In this document: piece after piece, positions 1-11,399 of the stretch
Layout of the letters: every line of letters starts with the position of its first letter
Numbering within the stretch: position 1 is the first letter of the stretch
NCBI GenBank assembly: GCA_032717465.1
Contig: CM064697.1
Span: 5,415,533 to 5,479,532, forward strand
DNA: 64,000 bases
Direction: 5' to 3'
From: Coenobita brevimanus
Lineage: Eukaryota; Arthropoda; Malacostraca; Decapoda; Coenobitidae
Program-made: the position numbers and the translations under genes
Notes under the pieces: generated by a model
Database searches by the model: none
The model's input: only the letters and a program-made list of their open reading frames with translations
What the model was told of the DNA's origin: nothing

Positions 1-480
1 TAGACAGCACTACATCGAGTGAGTGAAAGATAGGCGCCCCCTGCCACCACCTCACCTGTTACCACCTCATCTGTTATATAGCTTTTCAGTGTAATATTCA
101 GTCTTGTTTGGCTGTGAAATGTTTACTAGTTGCATGGGTAAAGATACAGTAGGTGTTGGATGGGGGGGGGGGGACGCCTTGATGCGGTGTCACAGATACA
201 GCCGGCCAACACTTCCGCCCATTTATACAATCGTCCCTCAGCTCCATGCCTATCCCTTGAAAGGAGATGTTGTACTGCCGGAGAAGGACAAATTCAACCC
301 GCACTCCACCGATTTAATGTTTCATACGAAGTTGGGGCTACAACAACAATAATAACAACTACCACGACTACTACTAATTGGAAAGAGAAAAGACTAACTA
401 AGCAATTTCATAAACAACGTGATCAAGAAATTTCGTAAATACGGTCCCAAACCGCGCTATGTGATGACTACCCTGTTCGT
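1..480. other. Non-coding segment at left edge
   Basis: No gene is recognisable. Bases 1-45 resemble bases 55661-55707 at roughly three positions in four by eye, so the window probably begins inside a dispersed repeat. A run of ten or more G lies near 163-173, and a short CAA/ACT/CTA-rich stretch lies near 340-375. Short open frames here have no recognisable motif. Confidence 0.4.
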
Positions 481-539
481 GATCTTAAACACATTTCAGT
501 TTTCCTTTCTTGGGGAACTGAGCATCCGGGACTGAGGAA

Positions 540-1528
540 TGTAGGGGAAAGGGGTGGGGAGTGGCAAGGGAATTGGGTGGGACGTGGAAGGGGAAGAGGA
601 GGGGAGTGGCAAGGGAAATGGGTGGGACGTGGAAGGGGAAGAGGAGGGGAGTGGCATGGGAAATAGGTGGGATGTGTAAAGGGAAGTGAGTGGTAGGGGA
701 AGAGACGGGGAGTGATAAGAAAAGGGGAGGGGAGTGGTGGGAGGAGGGGAGGGGGTGGCTGGGGAAGGGCAGGGGAGTGGCAGTGGGTGGGAAGTGGATG
801 GGGGAAGGGGAGGGGGTGGCTGAGGAAGAGAAGAGGAAACAGAGGAAGGGCAGGGGAGTGGCAGGGAAAGGAGAGGGAAGTGGCAAGGGGAAAAATAGAT
901 AGAAGAATAAGGGAACCGAACGGATGACAGCATGGGAAGAGACGGACTGGACGAAGATGATTAGAAAAAAAAAAAAAGTAGAAAGGGAGAGGGGGCTATG
1001 TCAAAGGAGATGGGAGAAAAGAGAAGAGGCTTAGACAGGAAAGGCAGACAGCGCAGAGGGGACAAGGGGGAGAAGCAGACGAAGGAAATAAGATAAAAAA
1101 GTTAAATGGAAGCGGGAAGAAAATCAGAAGGGGAGGGGAGAAATGAGAAGGAAAGGTAACTGAAAAGGGAAAAGACAAGAGTGATGAAAGAGAGACAAGC
1201 AGTGAAGGCATGGAAAAAAAAAATGCAAAATGGAAGAGGCAGGAGAAGTACCTCTAGAGAATAAAAGAAAATAGTAGATGGGAAAGGGAAGATGAAAGTA
1301 GACGAGGAAGAGATGAAACTACTTATTAGGTTAAGGAAAAAAAATGAACAGAAAAGGGAAGGAAAGAGTAGAAGAGTAATGGAGGAAAAAAAAACGGAGA
1401 AGGGATGGAAAAAACAGAGAAGAAAGGAACGAACTGAAGAGGAGGGGAAGGGGAGAGTCGAGGAGAAAGGAAAGAAAATGAGTAGACGAGGAAAAGAAGG
1501 AAAGACAGAAGGAGTGGGAAAGAAAGAA

Positions 1529-1596
<68 letters not shown>

Positions 1597-1800
1597 GGAA
1601 GGAAATGACAGAGAGGAGGAGAGGAAAGAAACTGAGACGGGAAAGGAAAGAATACCGAGTTGTGGAAATGAATGATATTGACAGCCAGGGAAGAGAAGGA
1701 AAGACAGAGAGGAGTAAAAGAAATGGGGAAAAAATGGTAAAAGGAAGAAGAGGAAATGGAAAGATAAAAAAAAAAAATATAGACGAGGAAGGTATAAAAC
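540..1800 (+). repeat. Purine-rich (G+A) tract with 45-bp tandem units
   Basis: For about 1.2 kb the + strand is overwhelmingly G and A. The left part contains at least three 45-bp tandem units beginning GAGTGGCA at 559, 604 and 649, after which the pattern decays into shorter GGGAAG-type repeats. The lack of pyrimidines on one strand leaves long stop-free Ser/Pro/Leu frames on the minus strand, and these should not be read as proteins. The tract is interrupted by the AT array at 1531-1593. Confidence 0.85.
1531..1593. repeat. (AT)n microsatellite
   Basis: Uninterrupted alternating A and T for about 63 bp inside the purine tract. Confidence 0.95.
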
Positions 1801-1832
1801 TAGCCACGTGAATGATGAAAATATACAAACCA

Positions 1833-1834
<2 letters not shown>

Positions 1835-1864
<30 letters not shown>
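1835..1864. repeat. (CT)n microsatellite
   Basis: About 15 CT units at the right boundary of the purine tract. This is a local pyrimidine run on the + strand. Confidence 0.95.
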
Positions 1865-1867
<3 letters not shown>

Positions 1868-2079
1868 CGCCAACCAGACCCCTAGCTCAAGCAGGAAGGA
1901 CCACGATAGAGTGTGAAACGTGGAAATTTTATAGGAAAGGAAGAAATAAGACTTACTGTACTTGAGTAAATCTAATGCGATGAATGGAAGGAAATTATTA
2001 GGTCTGAGTCTTGTTTCCTCTTTTCTTTCTCCTTCCAAATATCGTTTATGCAGTACCATTACCAGCAACAAGTGGCTGA

Positions 2080-2081
<2 letters not shown>

Positions 2082-2154
<73 letters not shown>
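2082..2154. repeat. (AC)n microsatellite
   Basis: Uninterrupted AC repeat of about 73 bp. Confidence 0.97.
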
Positions 2155-2156
<2 letters not shown>

Positions 2157-2315
2157 CTTCTGATTATATACACATACACATTCACTTTTGCTCACTTATG
2201 AAATAGCTTTATCCCTTTCACACACACTTGGTACTCTCTCTCTCACACTGCCCTTCCACAGCATCTAAGCCTTGCATCCGGATTTTTGTCTTTCTCTGGT
2301 TTATTTCATGTACCT

Positions 2316-2460
2316 CAATAGCAGAATCAGATAATGCTATGGCTCTACACTCTTCCCATAACACTTCCTCACGACTTACATCATATTCAAGTGTTAATCT
2401 CCTGTTAAAACCAAGTATTCAAGATGGAGAGACGGAAGTTTGAGGCCAAGTTAAAGTAAA
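2316..2460 (+). repeat. Dispersed repeat family B, copy 1
   Basis: It shares an ordered set of words with segments at 19083-19205, 19628-19735 and 39577-39702: GGCTCTACA, then CACTTC near CACGACT, then CATATTCAAGTGTTA, then a CTCCTGTTA block, then ATTCAAGATGGAGAG, then CCAAGTTAAAGT. The order and spacing of words match over about 130 bp. There is no coding signal. The copy at 19083 begins with a tRNA-like A box, so a SINE origin is possible but unproven. Confidence 0.6.
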
Positions 2461-2654
2461 AAACGTATAGTATTTGCCAGTGTTTTACCACATTCAAGCA
2501 TACGCCCTATACCCCACCTTTATCACCGGGAAGGAAGGTTATGGGTGAAAGTCAAGGTCAAGGGAGCGAGTAGTTCTATAAATCAGGCAGGCGGTTGGTT
2601 TCCGTTTCGAGGGCATTTTAGCTACTTATATATGTAGTACCAAGTGTATTTTAA

Positions 2655-3175
2655 AGCATTCACCTCAGGCAGCTTATTCCGCTCATTCATAACATTATTA
2701 ACAAACAGTGCTGACTTAGTTCTCTTCCGACGTGAAATTCATCCAATGTAAACCCATCTGTACACATTCTGACGTGATTACTTGTTGCCGGCTTTACTAA
2801 TATCTGCACTACATATTCCATTCATCCACTCAGACATCCGCATCGTCTACCCTTACTATTTGCTCCTCCAGTGAGTGCAAATCTCATATCTTAAGCCTTC
2901 TCTAATGCCGTTGTATTAACTTAGCAATTCTTCCCCAAGGATTTTCAAGTGAATTTACTGTATATATATATTCATCTTCCTGTAAGGTGACAAGAACTGA
3001 ACTGCGCAAACCAGAAGAGGTCTGACCAGAACATGGGAGAGTTACAACATTCACTGTCTTGTCACTCATTAATGAAGAGTATATACCAACCCAAGCTAAT
3101 GCACTCATCCCTTGCCTTTAAATCCTTATTAAATAAAACCCCAAGATCTTTGTTTGCAGTAAGAGTTTCCTATTT
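2655..3175 (-). mobile_element. Decayed LINE (CR1/L2-like) ORF2 C-terminal region
   Basis: Read on the minus strand, 3171-3121 encodes KDLGVLFNKDLK. This matches the DLGV motif that follows the reverse transcriptase domain in CR1/L2-type non-LTR retrotransposons. About 480 bases downstream, near 2725-2660, the strand reads FVNNVMNERNKLPEVN, which matches the conserved terminal block with NxLP. Between them are remnants such as MSEWMNGI. The spacing fits the usual distance of 160-190 codons. Stop codons and frame changes interrupt it, so this is a dead copy. Known from the family: the region lies between reverse transcriptase and the ORF2 C-terminus. Inferred: insertion in minus orientation and old age. 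Confidence 0.65.
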
Positions 3176-3403
3176 CAAAACTGAATAATTTATAAGGTAC
3201 CGATAACGTCCTACTGGTTTACCTAGAAGAATGGGGAGGGGAGGAGGGGAGGGGAAAGGTACGGGAGAGGGGGCCGAGAAGACAATGGAATAGCGATATA
3301 AAAAGAAGTTACCGATGTGGAACGCAAACAAATATAACAAAAACCACACATCATTACTCACCCAGCTCCCTGCTCCCTGATACCGTTGTCCTCTTGCCTA
3401 TGC

Positions 3404-3406
<3 letters not shown>

Positions 3407-3436
<30 letters not shown>
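3407..3436 (+). repeat. Poly(A) run of about 30
   Basis: Thirty consecutive A. It could be a retroposon tail, but no recognisable element body precedes it. Confidence 0.85.
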
Positions 3437-3437
<1 letters not shown>

Positions 3438-4945
3438 GCAATCAGATAGTAGACACATTCAGTAACCTAAAAACATGAAATATTCCCAACACACTTAACC
3501 ACAATACAACAGTTTACGTATAGGCTACATTGCTCGTGTTTAGAATAACATCCCTTAAAGATTTATACCTAATTTCGTACGTCACAATGTCACGAGTCCC
3601 ACTGTCACCAATTAACTTTGGCTCAGTAGGAAAAAAAGAAATAGAGGAAAAAAATGAAAAAGTACGTGACCAAGATCCTGATTCCTCAATTTTCCTGTCA
3701 TCAGTTATGGTCAGCCTCTCACATTGCACATTTCTCGTCGACAATTAAATAAGAATCCGCTATAAACAACCAAGCAATTTTTTTCAGGAACAAGTAATTT
3801 CGCTGGAACACCTATACATCCAGACAATAACAATAATAACTACGCAGTGTGAATTTTGGTCCTACGTATGTGACACGTGACTCTAATTAAAGCAATACGA
3901 CTCACCAGCCTAATTTAGTTCAGGGAATGTATTAATAAACTTTCTTAACTCTTGCCTATGTATTAGATTACCTGTTTATAATTTCATCTTCAATAATACA
4001 GCAACCTCACAGAAGTTTGATAATAACGTTAAAATTATAGAAAAGCCAGAGGATTCTTAATTTCATACACCTGTTATGGAGACTTGTTAAATGTCGGAAC
4101 TGGCTAGGTTGCTTTATAACTACGCCCCCATCACTCCAAGGTCAACCACGCCCCTACCCCACCCTCACCACAAACCTGAACCCGCTCCGTTCATCTGGAT
4201 TACTCAATCTTCCTCCCATCGCTCCAAGGGGTTAGATTTCACTACCCCATTCTTTATACATCTAGTGTGTACCCGGCATACTTATCCAGCAGACCCCTAA
4301 GGCATACTTCACATTATTCTCCCTTCTATAGCTCCAAACTATTTAATTTCACTGCCTCACTCCTTTTTTAATCTTCAAGCAGATCCCCCAAAGCATAATA
4401 CATACTGCTCACCTTTCTCTCTCTCCCCACGGCACGAATTCATTATATCACTCTTTATAAATCTAGTGTCTGTTCTCCATACCTTCCTAGTAGATCCCCA
4501 GATGTCTAATCCACACCGTCGACCTTATCTTCCGGTATGTTATAACGCCTGAACCCTTTATCTTTACGTAACTATCAGTGGAGGGACTTAGCACAATACC
4601 GGCTGAGTATCACACCTACTCTCGATTAATTTTAGTAATAGCACTTTAACGACACTGACTTTTCTAATTCTCAACGTGATGCATCTTCTACTTTGAATAT
4701 AATCGCGTAGCGGAAGACAGTAAAATTTAATGTGACGTTACTGAAAGGAGTGACATGGATTGCTGCTTACCTTTTATTGAAAAATATTTCATCTAAACTT
4801 AATAATGAAGTCTGAAGTTAAGACCGTCACTAAAGGAAAGAATGGAGATTGCTGATACCCTTTAACTTAAAGATGTCTGATCTACATAAAATCGTCTGAC
4901 TTTTGTAAGAATGAGCTAAAATATATGCAGGAATAACAGCACATT
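3437..4945. other. Non-coding single-copy-like DNA
   Basis: AT-rich sequence with no tandem structure. Open frames are short and lack recognisable motifs. Confidence 0.5.
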
Positions 4946-4954
4946 CTGACAACT

Positions 4955-5400
4955 GCCCTGCCCTGTGACCCTGACCTATGATTGATCTCAACATTGAATA
5001 GGTTTGTTCTTGTTTTACCCTCAGCCTTTCCACAAAGTTTAGTCCTACTCGGACCTAAACTGTTTTAGTTAACTTTGTCGCTCCCATTATCATATCACGA
5101 CTCTTTCATTAGCATAATCATCACCACCACTACCACTATTCTGATCATTCACTAACCATTGTTATCACAATCATCATCATCACTACGAGTATCAGTGTTA
5201 TCACTACCACCGTTACTACTGACATCACTACCACTGTTATCAATATCACCATCAATGACACTATCATAACTACCACTACTGCCACGAACACCACCATGAT
5301 GATGATCAAGCATTACACTATCACCCTGGCTAACCACCAACCCTTTCACCAAGTTTAGTTGAAATCGAATCACAACTGTCTGAGAAAATACTGCACTAAT
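4955..5400 (+). mobile_element. Fragments related to the (CA)n-linked element at 57.5-58.3 kb, split by ATC/ACC repeats
   Basis: Bases 4958-5080 contain CCCTGTGACCCTGACCT followed by a CCTTTCCACAAAGTTTAGTC block. Bases 5343-5370 contain CTTTCACCAAGTTTAGTTGA. Both are diverged versions of blocks found in the same order at 57825-58160. A degenerate ATC/ACC trinucleotide stretch lies between them at about 5100-5320. The element is old. Which transposon class it belongs to is uncertain, and Helitron/Helentron-like is one possibility. Confidence 0.5.
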
Positions 5401-5480
5401 ATTAGGTCCCTTACCTACATACAACACGGTTCCCTACTTACAAACAATACCTTTACTTCCACAGTCTGTCACAGAGCAAG

Positions 5481-5613
<133 letters not shown>

Positions 5614-5821
5614 CGAGGACTTCAGGACCTATCCCAAGGCCCAGTAGTCCTCTACACAGCTCCACATGTCACCACTTCAGCGCTAACACCCGCCGTCCAT
5701 ATTGAATACATGTTCAGAACTGGTGTACTGGTATTAGAAGGGGGGATTATTACTACATGTCTGCGGGTCTTCTGGTAGATCAGTAAAATCTGCTTTTTGT
5801 GAAATTCAAATCATTAAACTG

Positions 5822-5895
5822 TTCCCTGACCCAGCCGGGATTCAATCCCGGGTCCATTAGGACTGCAGGCCGTCTCTACCGATTCACCCTCGTGT
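5822..5895 (-). mobile_element. tRNA-Cys-like SINE head or tRNA pseudogene
   Basis: On the minus strand there is an A-box-like TGAATCGGTAGAG, an anticodon-loop-like CTGCAGT (GCA) and a well-formed T arm with stem CCGGG, loop ATTGAAT and stem CCCGG. The acceptor halves do not pair, so a functional tRNA gene is unlikely. This pattern is typical of a tRNA-derived SINE head or a decayed tRNA gene. Confidence 0.55.
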
Positions 5896-5990
5896 TGAAG
5901 GGGTTAAGCCTTTCAGTACACCATCTAAACAACTGATGGCATTAATGCTAAACATCTTTCACAACTTCAACCATTTTTTCCGGTTCATTA
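5896..5990 (+). mobile_element. Possible diverged arm of the palindromic TTAA family
   Basis: Contains GGGGTTAAGCCTTTCAGTAC, then a TTAATGCTAAACATCTTT block corresponding to the family's CCAGACGATTTTATTC position. Divergence is high, so this is the weakest member of the set. Confidence 0.3.
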
Positions 5991-6251
5991 GTAAGCTACC
6001 CATCAAGGCGCTTAATACCAAAGTTCAACTCTGATGCCTAACCAATCCACGACTATTACAGTTCTTGTTTCCGCTAGTCCACCCAACACCCGCGGCACTG
6101 AGATAACATTCATTCATCTCCACCTCCCCAACTCTTAAAAATTGCAGTTATCCTGTTATCAGTGTGTATCTCTCAATGCCAGACGGTTGCGTACGGGGGC
6201 AGGAGTGCACTGATGATATTCATGTAACGTGCACATACAGCAGGGACATTG

Positions 6252-6253
<2 letters not shown>

Positions 6254-6336
<83 letters not shown>
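6254..6336. repeat. (AT)n microsatellite, 83 bp
   Basis: Pure AT repeat. Confidence 0.97.
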
Positions 6337-6341
<5 letters not shown>

Positions 6342-6900
6342 AGCTAAATAGCAAAAGTCCAAAAGTAGGGCTGAAGATGAACTGGTGTAAAACTAAAGCG
6401 ATGTTTAATTCAAATACACCAAAGAGCATTTTAAAAACAAAATACTGTTGAAGAAGTTGAGGAGTATTACTACTCAGGGCAAATACTAAAACTAACCAAA
6501 GAACACAAAAACGAAATAAAACGTCGCTTTACAAATTGATGGAAAGCTTTTAGTAAACATAGAGACATCATGAAAAGTTGCTTGCCGGTACGTATGAACT
6601 ATGAAACGAAAATACATAATCCTAGCTACGGCGTATAGATGTAAAACCTGAAAACCGACAAAAACAATGGAAAACAAACTAATCCGTTCACAAAAAGGAA
6701 TGGAGGGGACAATGATGGGAATGGCTTTGAGAGACACGAAGGGAACTACTTGGGTGAGAGTGCAGAAAAGTCAAGGACATTATTTAAATTATAAAAATCA
6801 AGAATTACGTCAACGGGTATATACAGACTGGTCCATATATAACGCTTTACTTCCACTCCACGGGATATCTTATGTGGTGTGGATATGGCTATGTGTTACC
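6337..6900. other. Non-coding single-copy-like DNA
   Basis: AT-rich with no tandem structure. Open frames on both strands are short and unrecognised. Confidence 0.45.
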
Positions 6901-6904
6901 AGTA

Positions 6905-7177
6905 TCTATCTATCTACAGCCCGACGCCCAAATCCCGCACAGGGTGGCCGCAGACAAAACGCCTCCAAGTCACTCTGTCACCCACCATTTGACTACCCTT
7001 CCCCCAGCTCACTCCCCCGTCCCTCACATTCCTCTCAGCTCCATCTCTCCACCTCATCCTCGGTCTCCCCCTCCCCGTCCCTCTCCAGTACCTACCCTGC
7101 ATGTATAATTTGCTTCCTACACCCACTGCCACAACTACCCCCTCCCTATCCAACTGTACCGTTCCTGCAACACACAA
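6905..7177 (-). mobile_element. LINE 3' tail, family C copy 1, with (GATA)n end
   Basis: On the minus strand the frame reads GRGRPRMRWRDGAERN and later WRRFVCGHPVRD. This is the C-terminal end of a non-LTR retrotransposon reverse transcriptase polyprotein of the type ending in an FGHV...GRPR.W module. The element ends in TAGATAGATAGATA, written TATCTATCTATC on the + strand near 6907. Three further copies at 15.1, 33.8 and 46.0 kb share the same end. Upstream domains are absent, as expected for 5'-truncated LINE insertions. Confidence 0.75.
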
Positions 7178-7179
7178 GA

Positions 7180-7840
7180 TACTGCCACGTGAGTTTCTAG
7201 TGGGGCACTATCTACGGACCAGCCTGTACAAGCATAAAGAAGCTACGCGTGATATGAGCCTGAGTAATTAGAGTGAGGAAGGACTTAATGCAGGATCGAC
7301 CATGGAGCCAACAAGTTATCGGGTCTGAGTCACTCCACCGTATCGTTAAATGAGAACCAGAGGTATAAGGTGACTAGTATCAAGGACCAAGATGGCTGGG
7401 ATGGGGGTAGGTAGCACTGTGGCTGGCAAGGTGTAGTAATTACAGGGAGGTGAAGACTTTTTCCTGTTAATTTACTTTCATCCCATTACCCAAGATAATG
7501 AAGGGAAACCAAGGATATGAACAATTAAAAGTCCTAACCTTTACTTCCTATTCATCCTCACCAATAAACAACGAAATAAAAGTTTAAAGATGACAAAAAT
7601 GTAGATGTAGCAAGATGACGCTGTGATCTCCACCCGTACCTCCCGTCAGGCAAACACACAGCACACATTACTACAAACAACACACACATATATTACTTAA
7701 AGCTGCATCCCACACGTCTGACTGTCTGGCATTGAAACAAGTGAGACATGAATATGCTCCAAGAGAATCAGATTTGTGGTTCGCTGCGGTCGTCTGTCTC
7801 CGAGCTGCAGGTCTCATCAATTACAGGCTGTCCAACAACA
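7180..7840. other. Non-coding single-copy-like DNA
   Basis: No gene or tandem repeat recognised. Confidence 0.45.
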
Positions 7841-7867
7841 AAACAACAACAACAACAACAAATACTA

Positions 7868-7905
<38 letters not shown>

Positions 7906-7926
7906 ACAACTACCACAACTACTACA
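7841..7926 (+). repeat. Trinucleotide mosaic (CAA)n(CTA)n(CTG)n(CTA)n
   Basis: Successive blocks of CAA, ACT and GCT triplets. They yield homopolymeric Gln/Asn/Thr, Leu and Tyr/Cys frames in the three + frames. The block junctions suggest stepwise replication slippage from one triplet array to the next. Confidence 0.9.
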
Positions 7927-7929
7927 GAA

Positions 7930-8590
7930 TCAGAGAAACATCACGAGACAACAAGGTACCTATCACCGAAAAACAACTGATTTCACCGATCGTCAAAAAT
8001 ATCAAAGGTGACCCCATAATATAATCGAAGGTGGGATTTCATCATATGTTATCAGTGAAGGTGCCCATACAGCACCTGGAATGCCGGTACGTCATCCACC
8101 TCAGGGACCACCACGACCAAGAGGCGGCTTCACACACCAGCCAGACATTCCAAAGACCACCACCAACAGTTTGCTCGTTCGTCAAGAGGTTCAAAATGTC
8201 AAGGTGGCTAGATATGGCACTTACATCACCAAGATAATAGTGCCACACCTCCGCCCACAGTTCTACCCACGACCACCACGCTACAGTCACGAGAGGTTAT
8301 CAGTGCAACACGTGCACACCCACTTCCACCCACCGCCTCCAACATGCCGGCACAGACTGCACATAACACCTTGGATGTCCTCTGATAACGATAACGCTAT
8401 CATGAGGAGCCACTACTTGGTCACTTCACCCAGGATGGAAAAAAGGAGACAGACGATAAGAAAGGCGAACGTTAACTGAAAGAACTGGAGACGACGGGAA
8501 ATGCTAAAGGCCTCAAAAATTAAAGTTACAAAGACACAACAAAGGCTGAAGTAATTACAAACGCTAAGAAAACATAGGAGCTGGGCAGAC
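7930..8590. other. Non-coding, CA-rich segment left of the minisatellite
   Basis: The + strand is rich in C and A between about 8080 and 8350. No recognisable gene. Confidence 0.4.
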
Positions 8591-8592
8591 AA

Positions 8593-9536
8593 TGGAGGGG
8601 TTGAGTGGACAGGTGGAGGTGTTGGGGGGACACCGGATGAATTGAGTGGACACTGGGGAGGGGGGGTTGCACAGACACTAGAGGAGGTGGGAAGACAATG
8701 GAGGCGATGGTTGGACACTGGAGAGATCGGAGAGACACAGGAGGGATTGGTAAGACCTGGGGGGGGGGGTTAGACAAACACTGGAGGGGTTGGGTGGACA
8801 CTGGAGGGGTTGGACAGACACTAGAAGGGTTGAGTGGACACTGGAGGGATTGGGTGGACACTGGAAGGGTTGAGTGGACACTGGAAGGGTTGAGTGGACA
8901 CTGGAAGGGTTGAGTGGACACTGGAGGGATTGGGTGGACACTGGAGGGATTGGGTGGACACTGGAGGGATTGGGTGGACACTGGAGGGATTGGGTGGACA
9001 CTGGAGGGGTTGGGTGGACACTGGAAGGGTTGGGTGGACACTGGAGGGGTTGGGTGGACACTGGAGGGGTTGGACAGACACTGGAAGGGTTGAGTGGACA
9101 CTGGAGGGATTGGGTGGACACTAGAGGGATTGGGTGGACACTGGAGGGGTTGGACAGACACTGGAGGGGTTGGGTGGACACTGGAGGGGTTGAGTGGGCA
9201 CTGGAGGGGTTGGGTGGACATTGGAAGGGTTGAGTGGACATTGGAGAGATTGGGTGGACGCTGAAGAGGTTGAACAGAAACTGGAGGGGTCGGACAAACC
9301 TGGAGGGTTTGGGTGGACACTGGAGGGGTTGAACAGACACTAGAGGGGTTGGATGGACACTGGAGGGGTTGGATGGACAATGGAGGGGTTGGGTGGACAC
9401 TGGAGGGGTTGGGTGGACACTGGAGGGGTTGGGTGGACACTGGAGGGGTTGGGTGGACACTGGAGGGGTTGGGTGGACACTGGAGGGGCTGGACAGACAC
9501 TGCAGGGATTGGACAGAAATTGGAGGGATTGGACAG
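8593..9536. repeat. 20-bp minisatellite, about 47 units
   Basis: The unit is close to GGTTGGGTGGACACTGGAGG. Variants carry GGATTG, GTTGAG or GGACAG at the variable positions. Because 20 is not a multiple of three, three units make 20 codons, and every frame reads the same 20-residue cycle in a different phase. This explains several overlapping minus-strand open frames of more than 300 codons rich in Pro, Ser, Thr and Gln. There is no independent sign of translation, so I treat it as non-coding. Confidence 0.95.
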
Positions 9537-9539
9537 CCG

Positions 9540-10083
9540 TATTTACTGCTACTCCGGGACGACTCAGGTGCGCCGTAGACAAGTACCCTTGGATTCTGTA
9601 TTTCCGTGTGTATGTATGTATGTATGAATCGCTCCAACCCTCAACGCTCCCTCCATAAGGCTTTTATCCATTCCATCACAACAACTGGGGGAGTGAGCGA
9701 GTGAATGAGTGACACTGTGAGGGACACATACACCCTGAATCTGGTCACCCCCGTGGATGCGGTAAAACTGAAAAATAATATCATAACTTTACTTCTTTAA
9801 ATACAAGTTCGGAGGCAGTAAAAGAACCCACAGGATTTACGGGTAAAATACATATAAGAAAATATAATCATGTTAGTACTGTATTAATTTCTGGCCACCA
9901 TATTGACGAAGAAAAATGGAGTAATTGAAGAGAATAGAGTGAAGGGTCGAATGAGACGGTATATATTAAGGAACAAGCCATAGAATGAACAGCTGGGAAA
10001 GTTTTATTATATTAATTTCTCAAAGCGTGGACTACAAGAGGATCTAACTCGCATACAAAATGAAAAAAAGGCACAACTGTAAA
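9540..10083. other. Non-coding segment with short (TGTA)n
   Basis: A short TGTA run lies at about 9607-9626. Nothing else is recognisable. Confidence 0.45.
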
Positions 10084-10109
10084 ACACACACACACACACA
10101 CACACACAC
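10084..10109. repeat. (AC)n microsatellite, short
   Basis: About 13 AC units. Confidence 0.95.
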
Positions 10110-10339
10110 CAGCAGAATTACACTGGCGATAATGACTTAATAATCACCAATAGGGGCAAAGAGTACCAGTTAAATGGAGATCAGGACTTGGGAATGTTAC
10201 AAGTACTGGGAATGAACTGGCCTGTAGTGTAGTGGGCTTTGATGCAGTTAAAGCATCTGAAAGAAGTGTGGATGGGTAATAAGGACATCTGTAAAACTAA
10301 CTGATGTAGAAATTTCTGGGCCTTTCGGTTATGTTCTTG

Positions 10340-10612
10340 ATGTGGTGTGGTGTGGTGTGGGAGGGTGATTTTGTGACGTGTGGTGTGGTGCGGTGTGGGA
10401 GGGTGATTTTGTGACGTGTGGTGTGGTGCGGTGTGGGAGGGTGATTTTGTGACGTGTGGTGTGGGAGGGTGATTTTGCGTGGTGTGGTGTTGTGTTAAAG
10501 GGTGATTCTGTGTGGTGTGGTGTGGTGTAGGAGGGTGATTTTGTGTGGTGTGGTGTGGCGTGGGAGGGTGATTTTGTGTGGTGTGGTGTGGCGTGGTAGG
10601 ATGATTTTGTGT
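10340..10612. repeat. Nested 28/33/38-bp minisatellite
   Basis: The anchor GGGTGAT recurs at 10363, 10401, 10439, 10467, 10500, 10533, 10566 and (diverged) 10599. The spacings are 38, 38, 28, 33, 33, 33 and 33. The spacings differ by five or ten, matching gain or loss of internal 5-bp GTGTG/GTGTGG blocks. The result is a minisatellite with a microsatellite-like core. The minus-strand His/Thr/Pro-rich frames are artefacts. Confidence 0.9.
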
Positions 10613-10896
10613 AGTGTGGAGTGAGATGGCGACATGGTATGCTGTGCTGTGTGGCTTCGCTAAAATTACCAAAATCGGAAGTGAAGAACATTCTGAAAAT
10701 TCTTATGAGAGACAGACGGACAGTGCCGCCCACAGAGACGCTCCCGCATCTAAAAATGTAACGTACATAAATTACTTTTATGCAGATAACAGGGATATAG
10801 CAACAGCGTAACATTTTTATTCACTGATTTTTGCATTTCCCTAACAAACTGTGGTAGTGTTAAAAAAAAAATCAATATACCCTGTCCTTTGACATT

Positions 10897-10901
<5 letters not shown>

Positions 10902-10940
<39 letters not shown>
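10902..10940. repeat. (CT)n microsatellite
   Basis: About 19 CT units. Confidence 0.95.
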
Positions 10941-10943
<3 letters not shown>

Positions 10944-11399
10944 TTCGAGTGGGGATATTTGTGGGCAGGGTAGACTTCTTGCTTTACTATCCTTATCTCA
11001 TAAAAAAAGATATCGCAGACGTAACCTACTCTACACCAAACGACCTCGAAGGGACAAATTAACTTGTTGCTGTCTGGCATACTTTGTATTCCTTTGCACT
11101 CCTCTGCTGGAAGAAAAGAGATATAGAGAAGGAATGGATGAAGAGGAAAGGAAGAGGGTAAGGAGGGAAGGTAGATGGTGGTGAGGGAATGAAATTGGTA
11201 ACGTGGGAAGGTGTAGGGTAGGGAGATAAGCGAAGAAATGAAATGGTAGACTGGCTCACAGGGAGGATGGAAGTAATGAAGACCTGGACTGGGTACGAAG
11301 ATTTTTGACCGGTTATGTAACAGGACAAGACTGGATGCTAGGACAAGAACAGATGAGCTGGGACAGGAGTGGAGTGGGGTGATGAAAGTTGCATCGTTG

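Noticed and set aside
5822..5895. Functional tRNA-Cys gene
   Set aside because: The T arm is good, but the acceptor halves do not pair.
8526..9637. Proline-rich repetitive protein of about 320 residues
   Set aside because: All frames read the same cycle because of the 20-bp unit. There is no evidence of selection for one frame.
10181..10814. His/Thr/Pro-rich protein and a CRISPR-like regular spacing
   Set aside because: The spacing is a minisatellite with no unique spacers, in eukaryotic DNA; the frame is a by-product.
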